Source of the DNA: Glycine soja
Taxonomy: Eukaryota > Streptophyta > Magnoliopsida > Fabales > Fabaceae
Assembly (NCBI RefSeq): GCF_004193775.1
Contig: NC_041004.1
Span: 8,145,309-8,209,308, forward strand
Reading direction: 5' to 3'
DNA length: 64,000 nt
A model generated the notes under the pieces. That model was not told the DNA's origin, ran no database searches, and saw only the letters and a list, made by a program, of their open reading frames with translations. The translations under genes were made by a program, and so were the position numbers. Shown here one piece after another: positions 56,758 to 64,000 of the stretch; the stretch's first letter is position 1; every line of letters starts with the position of its first letter.

Positions 56758-57278
56758 GGTTTAATTATTTAGTGATCCGTGTAGTTACAACAGTTTTCTA
56801 TTTTAGTACCTGCAGTTTAAAACATCTTATTTTCATCCTTGAAAATTTTTAACGTTGTTTTCGTTGTCTAAAGTGTCCCTTGATACCGTTTCATTCAAAT
56901 ATTTTAAAATCACAATAAAACTGAAATTGACAGTGTAAAACTGGTAAAAAGGAAATTTTAAGGATTTTTAACTTTCATAAATTAAAAAAAAAAAGACTTT
57001 GTTGTGGTGATCCATCCATCATGATCGGGACAAAGCCACACACAATAACTTTCATGAATGAGTTGAGAGTCTTGTTGGTGTTGGGATGCATCCTGCCACA
57101 ACATTGTTGTTTTTTTTTTTTGGGCAGTTTTACATTCTGATTTCCAGTTTTGTAGTAATTTTAAATGATTTTGAAAAATAACGACCATAGGCACCATCAC
57201 CAACATAGGATGTTTTAAACTATAAAAACTACAACCAAAAGTTTTTACAACTATAAAAATCAAAAGGATAATTAAACC
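56758..57278. mobile_element. MULE-type non-autonomous element (521 bp) with 9-bp TSD
   Basis: The left end is GGTTTAATTATTTAGTGATC and the complement of the right end is GGTTTAATTATCCTTTTGAT. TTTAAAGAA is duplicated exactly on both sides (56749-56757, 57279-57287). A 9-bp duplication points to the Mutator superfamily. The interior pairs only near the ends (GTAGTTACAACA against TGTTGTAACTAC-like sequence) and encodes nothing. Confidence 0.75.
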
Positions 57279-57287
57279 TTTAAAGAA

Positions 57288-58762
57288 TAATCTTTTTTTT
57301 CTCTCTCTGAAACAAACAAATTCGTCATCTAAAAAGAAAATATTGTTAATTCACGTGACAATGAAGAAGTAAAATTAATTATATGCCCGGTTTGGTAAAA
57401 AATTGAGGGAGGCAAAAAATTGTAATTTGAATTGAAAAGAAAGAAAAAAGAATCAGTTTGTAGGTATATAATTAAAGAGATATTCTTATACAAGAGTGAA
57501 AACAATAAATTAATTTGCACCATATAATTATATATAGATAATTAAGATTTAATGTTATATAATTTCTTAAAATTTAAATGATTTTTTAAATACTCGCATA
57601 ATTTAGTTATTTTAATATTGACTATTGATTCAATTTAGAATTAATATATATTCTTCTCACTCATGCAAAAACAATCCTCTAGTTGTATATGCTCCCTTTT
57701 ATTTCCAACGTCTATGAATTCTTTTCTTTATTTTTTTTCTGTAAGAAAACGAACTTTTATTCTGTATTTATTTATTATTTATTATCTATTTTCTCTCTAA
57801 CCAAATGTTTTAAAATGTATCATTTTCGCATTTTCTTTTCTCTTTATTTTCAATGAAATAAAAGAGGAAGTGGATGCTCTTTTTCTTCAAATTATGTTTA
57901 TCCTTGTGTGGCCACCTCGTTTTGTTGGTTCAATCTTAAAGTTGTGTTCAATCAATTTTCAATCTTTATGACAAAGCACCAACATAATCGAGCACCTCAT
58001 GGATCTGGCACGCTTACACACATACAGTATATAACTTGATTTTTGTGTACGTGCAATTGCTATCGATGTTTCAGTGATATTGCAAAAACTTATATTGGCA
58101 GCTTCTTGCTAATTCATTTTCAACTTCTACATGTCATCATCACTCTAGGTACCATCTCATATATTGCTATCATGTTTACTCGGCAACCACAATGTGTGGC
58201 TCATAAATGGGCTACACTTTGAAACTAGGTAAACCCACATTGTCCTGGTTCTAATTCCGTATATTCTTTGGGCCTATAACTAGAGCATTGTATTCAGTCA
58301 CATTGTTCACATGCACTCCTACATGCTCATCAAAAGTGTATCAATTAAAGTGGTTAGTGTTTCCCTCTACATTGTCCCACTTCAAAATAGTGAAATCCAA
58401 TTGGAACAAAACAAAGATCAAGTGCACAATGCTAGCTAGAAGTTTAGTGAGCTAAAATTACCGAAGCTAGCCAGCACTAATTTCTGCATGTTGGTCTTAA
58501 AGTTCTATGAAGGGGATCTTCAAAGATGATAATTATTTATTCATTTGACCCTTTCTAAAGTTTTAACACGTTTCTTTGCATAACTAAACAATTCAATTTT
58601 TCACTTTTAAATGTCTAAAATATTGTTTGTAATTAGGGATATTAATCTTACTTTAAGAATTTGTTTTTCTTAAAAAAAAATTAAGATGCAAGTCGTATAA
58701 ATTGAGTAAATCTTCCAACTAGAGGGAGTCGTCTAATAGAGACAATTTCACTACAAGAAAAG
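57288..58762. other. AT-rich intergenic spacer
   Basis: No supported gene or transposon end. CACTACAAGAAAAG at about 58749, directly before the Athila LTR, resembles a CACTA terminus but has no visible partner. Confidence 0.5.
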
Positions 58763-60009
58763 TGATAAGTGTGAAATACGAGCTAATTTAATAGTCAATT
58801 TTTGGCTAATAAATGGGTGTAATTTCTTTACTTTATTATTGTTTTTAAGGAAATAATGAAAAAATTAACATCTTTGTAATTTTTGATTGGCAGAATTCAA
58901 AAGAAGAAGATTTCAAATGCTTTGGAGAAAAAATTGATGCAAAAACTGAAAAAAAAGCCTTCAAGAAAAGTTGGAAGAATTAGACAGCTCGCTCAACGCG
59001 CACTCTTGCTTAGCAGGCAAGTTCAGGCTTATCGCGCAATCTCACTCAGCGCACAACCCAGGCTTAGCGCGAGAAGGCCCACGAGGAAGCCCAGATGCGT
59101 ATTAAGCACGAGGTTAGCGTGAAAAGTAAGCTATCTTAGGCTTATAAAAAGAGTAGGAAGCAAAAGGAAAAGACACACCGAATCTCAGAGCTACCCAAAG
59201 TCTGGATTTATCCCTTAGGGGAAACCCCTTTCTTTTTTTTTTAGTCATTTCCCCTTTTCTTGCTATTAGTCATTCAGTCTCTTCTTCTATTAACCACTGA
59301 AGTGTAAAGTCTCTCATGGCTATAAGAGGCTAAACCCTTTTTGTTGGGAGCCTGGAGGCCAAACTCTTGTAATGTAATTCTTCTCTATTATCTATTTAAT
59401 GCAATTATGTTTCTATGATTCTTCTATATGCTTTTCTTTTATTATGGCCTGATCACCCATATAATGTTTAGAGGGTAATGCATTGAAAAATGATTATTTT
59501 CTAAAGAACCGGGGAAGGGTATCTGAATAAATTCATTGCTAGAAATAGATTAACATTTATTTTGCCCAAGAATTTTTACATCACTTATCTTAATGCGGTT
59601 TGTTATTTTATCTCTGCAAAGAAATTTGGGGGAAAATGATAAATAAACTAGGTCTTTCATACGGGAAACCAAAGATAGGGTAATTCAATAGATGCGAGTG
59701 GAAATAGGGATTTCATTAATTAAAGAAAATCTACTGCAATACATTATAAGTAGTTTTGGCATGCTAGGCCCCAACATCATAACATTTTGATTTCATCTTT
59801 TTGCATTAAATTGCTGTTAATTTTTCCTGTTATTTTTTTCTTTGCCTTACTCTCGCACTTACAATTCTTTATCTCTTTCTTCTCATTGCTTAATAATTGG
59901 GTTTGCATCACTTAAGTACAACCAAAGTTCCTATGAATTCGACACTTGAACTTCCATTTTAATCTTTACTACTTGTGATAAAATTGGTACACATGTCAAT
60001 TTGTTAACA
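58763..60009 (+). mobile_element. Athila 5' LTR (1,247 bp)
   Basis: It starts TGATAAGTGTGAAATACGAG and ends CACATGTCAATTTGTTAACA. The U3 is GC-richer than its surroundings (58985-59130) with repeated GCTTAGCGCG/GCGCAA phrases. CTTATAAAAA at 59141-59150 is the TATA box. The boundary at 60009 is fixed by the PBS a few bases later. Confidence 0.8.
59141..59150 (+). promoter_or_regulatory. TATA box of the Athila LTR
   Basis: CTTATAAAAAGAG follows the GC-rich U3 and precedes an AAAAGACACACC leader. Confidence 0.65.
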
Positions 60010-60015
60010 AGTTTT

Positions 60016-60034
60016 TGGCGCCGTTCCCAGGAAC
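60016..60034 (+). other. Primer-binding site (tRNA-Asp type)
   Basis: TGGCGCCGTTCCCAGGAAC closely matches the Athila-group PBS TGGCGCCGTTGCCGGGGA, complementary to the 3' end of tRNA-Asp, with a few changes in its second half. Confidence 0.8.
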
Positions 60035-60244
60035 TTTGGTTTTCGTACTTAGTTGTTACAAACCCCAATTTGAGAGCAATCAATCTTTATTTAAATTTTG
60101 TTTTATCTATTAATTTTTTTTTCAAAAAAAACTATTTTCAGTTTTTCTTTATTCACTCTTATTTTATTCTATTTAAAAAAAATTATTATAAAAAAATAAA
60201 TTTAATTTTTTATTTTGTGATAATTTGCACAGTAGCTGTTTCTT

Positions 60245-61310
60245 TTGTGTATGCGAGGAAACAAACTTGTTCCTTTGGAAGAACACATCATGGCAGACGA
60301 TCGTCCACAGAGGATGACGCTAGAGGATTACTCAAGCTCTGCTACACCTCAATACTTCACCAACATAGTCACACCGGAGGTACAAGCAATCAATATTTCA
60401 TATCCACATTCTCTCATCCAACTGATCCAGGGGAATTTGTTCTGTGGCCTGCCGAGTGAAGACCCATACCCATATTTGGCCACATATATTGAGATCTACA
60501 ACACGGTGAAGATAGTAGGAGTGTCAGAAGATGCCATCCGCCTCAACCTATTTCTTTTCTCCTTGGCCGGTGAAGCAAAAATATGGCTTCACTCATTCAA
60601 AGGGAATAGCCTGCGGACATGGGAAAAGGTGGTGGAAAAGTTCTTGAAGAAGTACTTCCCGGAGTCCAAGACCGCCAAGGGGAAGGTGGAAATATCATCC
60701 TTCCACCAACACCTTGACGAATTGCTGAGTGAAGCCCTTGACCGCTTCCACGGGTTACTCTAAAAGACTCCTACACATGGGTTTAGTGAGCCAGTCTAGC
60801 TCAACATCTTCATTGATGGCTTATGACCCCATTCCAAGCAGCTCCTCGATGCCTCAGCCGGTAGGAAGATCAAGCTGAAGGCTCCAGAAGAAGCCATGGA
60901 GCTAATAGAGAATATAGCGACCAGTGATCATGCCATTCTCCATGATCGAGCCTACACGCCTACAAAGAAAAGCCTTCTTAAGCTCACTTCTTAAGATGCT
61001 ATGTTGGCTTAAAACAAGCTCTTGACCAAGACCTTGGAGACTCTTATAGCCACTCTGAGTAATCTTCCCCAACAACTAGATGCAGTGCAACCTCCTTTAA
61101 CCATGGACAATGGAGGATGCAACATTTGTGGAGGTGCTCATGAGTCAGGCTCATGCATGGTTCAAGATGACGCAGCCAACAAGGTCAACTACATGGGAGC
61201 TCAAAATTGCCACAGATTCTAAGGCTACAACCAAGGAGGACCGTCGGGATTCAACCAAGGGAGAAATTCACACAGGGCTCAAGCTGGTTGATGAGAATCC
61301 GAAAACTACC
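60245..61310 (+). pseudogene. Athila gag (stops throughout, no clear frameshift)
   Basis: One frame holds ADDRPQRMTLEDYSSSATPQ, NLFCGLPSEDPYPYLATYIE, DAIRLNLFLFSLAGEAKIWL, HSFKGNSLRTWEKVVEKFLK and KYFPESKTAKGK, the retrotransposon Gag domain. Stops at about 60761, 60797 and 60821 and later are mostly single-codon losses. A cysteine motif CNICGGAHESGSC at about 61119-61157 followed by VNYMG is typical of the family. Gag would form the virus-like particle and bind the RNA. Confidence 0.88.
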
Positions 61311-61391
61311 TAAATACAAGGACCTATGACTAGGAGTAGGACCAAACAGTTAGTGGATATCCTCCAACAAATGGTAGTAGGCATACTTAGC

Positions 61392-61541
61392 AAGGCCCAA
61401 GTGGAGAAGGACGAAGGCCCAAGTGGAGAAGGATGAAGGCCCAAATGGAGAAGGATGAAGGTCCAAGTGGAGAAGGACGAAGGCCCAAGTGGAGAAGGAC
61501 GAAAGGCCCAAGTGGAGAAGGATGAAGGCCCAGAGGCAGAG
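61392..61541 (+). repeat. Tandem 22-bp repeat in the Athila gag region
   Basis: AAGGCCCAAGTGGAGAAGGA plus two bases repeats about 6.8 times with starts at 61392, 61414, 61436 and so on. The unit length is not a multiple of three, so the frame rotates with each copy. One unit has a single-base insertion (about 61502). Confidence 0.9.
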
Positions 61542-61999
61542 GTACTGCCAAGAATATTAATTGTTGCTAAAGGCCCATGCTAAATATGCTCTTTTTTATT
61601 TATAATTTTTTTAGTTGTAATTTTTGCCCAAATTGTTTAGAAGACTCATGTCTATTTTTATCTTTTTGTTCAGATACACTATATGTATTGGTTTTCGTTT
61701 TCAATAGAAAAACTTTTGCATTTGATAAAATTTGGTGAGAGTTTTTCTCTGGGTTCCTTGTTAAACCAACCTAAGACTTATCAAGGTAATCCTTGTGGCA
61801 TCTACCCTGACTTATCTTCCTTCACTGGAAGTGGCATCATCCAGAACTTCATAACCTGCATTAAGTGATCCGCTCCTAGTAAGGATCACATCATGGAGGA
61901 ATCATCTAAGGAACCAGTTCAACAAGGAGCAAAAAAGTCAACTTGTCCAGAATTCCAACCAAGGGGTTGATCTTTATGAGAAGACCAACAAGCTTAAGG
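61542..61999. other. Athila spacer between gag parts
   Basis: AT-rich, with no conserved domain before about 62000. A short frame at 61683-61868 has no recognised motif. Confidence 0.45.
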
Positions 62000-63110
62000 A
62001 GACACTAAATCAATTCATGCAAATATCCATGTCCAACTATAGGAGCACAAAGTCATCCATCAAGAACCTGGAGATACAAGTGGGACAATTATCCAAACAA
62101 ATGGCAGAAAGACCCATTAGCAGCTTTGGAGCCAACACTGAGATAAATCCCAAAGAGGAGTGCAAGGTAATTTTCACTAGGAGGGAAAATACTAAGAAGA
62201 AAAAGAAAATCGAGGAGGATGTGCGTGATGAGGAAGGAGAAAAGAAAGAAGAGGGATAAAAAGATAAGAGTAAGGAGAATGGTGATGAGGTCTCAACCAC
62301 TAAGACCAAGACCCAAAGCCAATTAGCTTGGGAGGCCAGAAGAGAGATACCAGCAGCCTCATTAAAGGATGCACCGTACCCTCTAGTGCCATCAAAGAAG
62401 GACACGAAATGCTACTTCAAGCTGTTCCTTGACATATTCCAGAAGCTGGAGATTACTATCCCTTTTGGAAAGGCCCTACAACCGATGTCATTGTACAAAA
62501 AGTTCTTAAAGGACCTCCTCATAAAAAGGGAAAGTGCATCAATAGCGAAACCATTATGGTGGGAGAAAATTGCAGTGTAGTAATCCAGAGGCTACCTCCC
62601 AAGTTCAAAGATCCAGGAAGCATTACCATCCCATGCTATATTGGGAGTGTATCCGTAGGTAAGGCTCTTATTGACTTAAGAGAAAGTATCAATTTGATGT
62701 TTCTTTCTATGTGCAGGAGAATAGGGAACCTAAAGGTTGACCCTACAAGGATGACACTCCAGCTAGTCGACCGTTCCATCATAAAACCGTTCGGGGTAGT
62801 TGAAGATGTCCTGGTCAAAGTCCACCAACTCATTTTTTTCGTTGGACTTTGTAATCATGGACATTGAAGAACATGTTGAGATCCCTTTGATTTTGGTTCG
62901 GCCATTCATGGTGACTGCAAAGTGTGTTATGGACATGGGAAAGGGCAACTTAGAGATGAGTGTGGAAGACCAGAAAGCCACCTTCAACTTGTTTGAGGCG
63001 AATGAGCATCCCAGTAATAGCAAGACTTGTTTTAAGGTGGAGGAAAATGAGCAAAAAGCTAACCTTGTTGGGGGGGCACCTGAATTTTGTGTTTCTAGAA
63101 GAAGATGAAG
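62000..63110 (+). pseudogene. Athila gag-pol linker and aspartic protease (frameshifted)
   Basis: The linker reads NLEIQVGQLSKQMAERPISS, then a Lys/Glu-rich stretch, then DAPYPLVPSKKDTKCYFKLF and LDIFQKLEITIPFGKALQPM. After a frameshift near 62545 the retropepsin domain reads VIQRLPPKFKDPGSITIPCY, GSVSVGKALIDLRESINLM and RMTLQLVDRSIIKPFGVVED. After a second shift near 62835 it reads FVIMDIEEHVEIPLILVRPF. The active-site Asp is present, but the next triplet is L-R instead of the family's L-G, so the D-x-G motif is lost. It would have processed the polyprotein. Confidence 0.85.
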
Positions 63111-63179
63111 CCAAGCCAATTGTGAATCCTACAAACTCTTATAGTGTCTTCTTGGGGCCAAAATAGGTTAGGGCCTAAG

Positions 63180-63528
63180 CCACTCTAGACATTCCACCAA
63201 ATTCTCCACCAGTGGTCCCTCCTCCAGGCGTCTCTCCTCCACCTACCGGCCATTCTCTGCCTTTTTCTCAGCCAGAGCAACTCCTCTCTATGCTACATAG
63301 CCTCCCCCATGGCTAGTACCTACTGATGCAGAGCCTCCACCATCTCTCCCTCCAGCAGCCGGTGATGACACCAGAGGCATTCTAGCCCAGGTTGCTTGGC
63401 CAGGAGTCCAACTTCCTTCTTTTAGGGGGGGTGACACCTTTGGTGTTGCTAATGATGATGTTGCAGATGTTGAAGCTGATGATGATTATGTTGTGGACAT
63501 CAGTGATGCTATAGAGCTTGGGATCTAA
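63180..63528 (+). pseudogene. C-terminal part of the Athila accessory ORF
   Basis: After a Pro-rich stretch (SPPVVPPPGVSPPPTGHSLP) and QPEQLLSMLHSLPHG, the frame reads GILAQVAWPGVQLP and ends in an acidic tail (DDVADVEADDDYVVDISDAI) at TAA 63526-63528. VAWPG and an acidic tail also end the accessory ORF of the Tat element (10280-10420), so both are probably the same type of protein. The N-terminal domain is missing. Confidence 0.6.
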
Positions 63529-64000
63529 GGCCCATACAGGATTGAGGCCCATTTTTTTACCAGGATTTTTTCTTTATTTTTCTTGTCTTTAGTTTTTTTT
63601 AGTTTTCTTTAATTTAATTTCAATCATTGAATAAAAAAAATTGCATGATAGAGACATAGGAAATCAGTAATTGACCAAGACTTGTTCTGGATGAATTAAT
63701 GCATGAGATATTATGTACAGATGAGATAGTTCTGATTCTTTTGATGAGCAGGCGTCATTATGAGTGATGAAGTATGAATCGAAAGCACAAGAGTCAAAAG
63801 GTTAGCACGTCTGAACAAAAATCATGGTAAGCCAAACACTTCATAAATGTCCGGTGAGATGTGTGGCCTTGTAACTATGAGAGAACGATTATTCTTAATT
63901 TCTTGATTTTGCATGATTCTTAGACTCTTTGGGGTACATACATAGGGTGGAAATGATCAAGGCCTTGTTTGTTTTTTTTTTTGCCACTTAGTCAAATAGC
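63529..64000. other. Athila downstream non-coding region, to the window end
   Basis: T-rich leader, then mixed sequence, with no ORF. The 3' LTR is not reached. Confidence 0.5.

Larger units (their letters stand above)
58763..64000 (+). mobile_element. Athila-type Ty3/gypsy retrotransposon, 5' part, internally deleted
   Basis: A 5' LTR (58763-60009), PBS (60016), gag (60245-61310), spacer with 22-bp repeats, protease (62585-63110) and the C-terminal part of an accessory ORF (about 63180-63528) follow in order. Between protease and accessory ORF there is no RT, RNase H or integrase, so pol is deleted. The element continues past the window end. Gag wording, the tRNA-Asp-type PBS and the accessory ORF fit the Athila lineage of legumes. 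It is non-autonomous. Confidence 0.85.

Noticed and set aside
58749..58762. CACTACAAGAAAAG as a fourth CACTA end
   Set aside because: No matching right end, subterminal repeats or duplication seen in the window.
62037..62405. Antisense frame of 122 codons
   Set aside because: Complement of the Lys/Glu-rich Athila linker; low-complexity Ser/Phe translation.

Overview
The window is nuclear DNA of a flowering plant, almost certainly a legume and most likely Glycine (soybean or a close relative). It is AT-rich and full of plant LTR retrotransposons (Ty1/copia, Ty3/gypsy Tat/Ogre-like, Ty3/gypsy Athila-like), CACTA transposons, MITE-like foldbacks and solo LTRs. The host-gene exon pieces it carries keep plant-type introns. 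I see no intact host gene, no rRNA or tRNA gene and no bacterial-type operon. Species assignment is inference from general resemblance to legume repeats.

Layout. 1-2.95 kb: AT-rich spacer with a large foldback. 2.95-4.48 kb: decayed copia gag-to-integrase piece. 4.68-15.51 kb: 5'-truncated Tat/Ogre-like element with the end of RT, two RNase H domains, integrase, a downstream accessory ORF, a 3' UTR with three successive tandem-repeat arrays (198, 59 and 208 bp units), and a complete 1,819-bp 3' LTR. 15.51-16.29 kb: second copia piece, partly inverted. 17.758-23.854 kb: CACTA element 1 (TSD TCA) carrying exon pieces of a heavy-metal ATPase, U2AF65 and the ADP-glucose pyrophosphorylase large subunit. 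23.9-27.6 kb: spacer with a Cassandra-like 5S-derived piece, a SINE-like piece and a MITE. 27.633-39.906 kb: probable CACTA element 3 (TSD ATG) carrying a TPR-like gene piece, Lon protease, an ALE2-type receptor kinase ectodomain and SEC31. It is itself invaded by a pair of nested, opposite solo LTRs and by a third solo LTR. 39.9-42.3 kb: spacer. 42.3-53.4 kb: third copia element, split by CACTA element 2 (44.540-52.477 kb, TSD CCT), which carries HSP90-7/endoplasmin and a second Lon piece and is interrupted by a 3.0-kb solo LTR. 53.4-58.76 kb: spacer with a foldback and a MULE-type element with a 9-bp TSD. 58.763 kb to the window end: 5' part of an Athila-type element (LTR, tRNA-Asp-type PBS, gag, protease) that has lost RT to integrase.

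The striking theme is repeated capture of host genes by CACTA transposons. Three such elements lie within about 35 kb and together hold fragments of at least eight gene families, with introns and splice sites largely kept. Target-site duplications and nesting give a relative order: copia 3, then CACTA 2, then the solo LTR inside it; and CACTA 3, then the reverse solo LTR, then the forward solo LTR inside that. Every coding stretch seen is broken by stops or frameshifts, so the locus is best read as a graveyard and workshop of transposons. Any present function would be at the RNA level (read-through or chimeric transcripts, hairpin RNA, small RNA).
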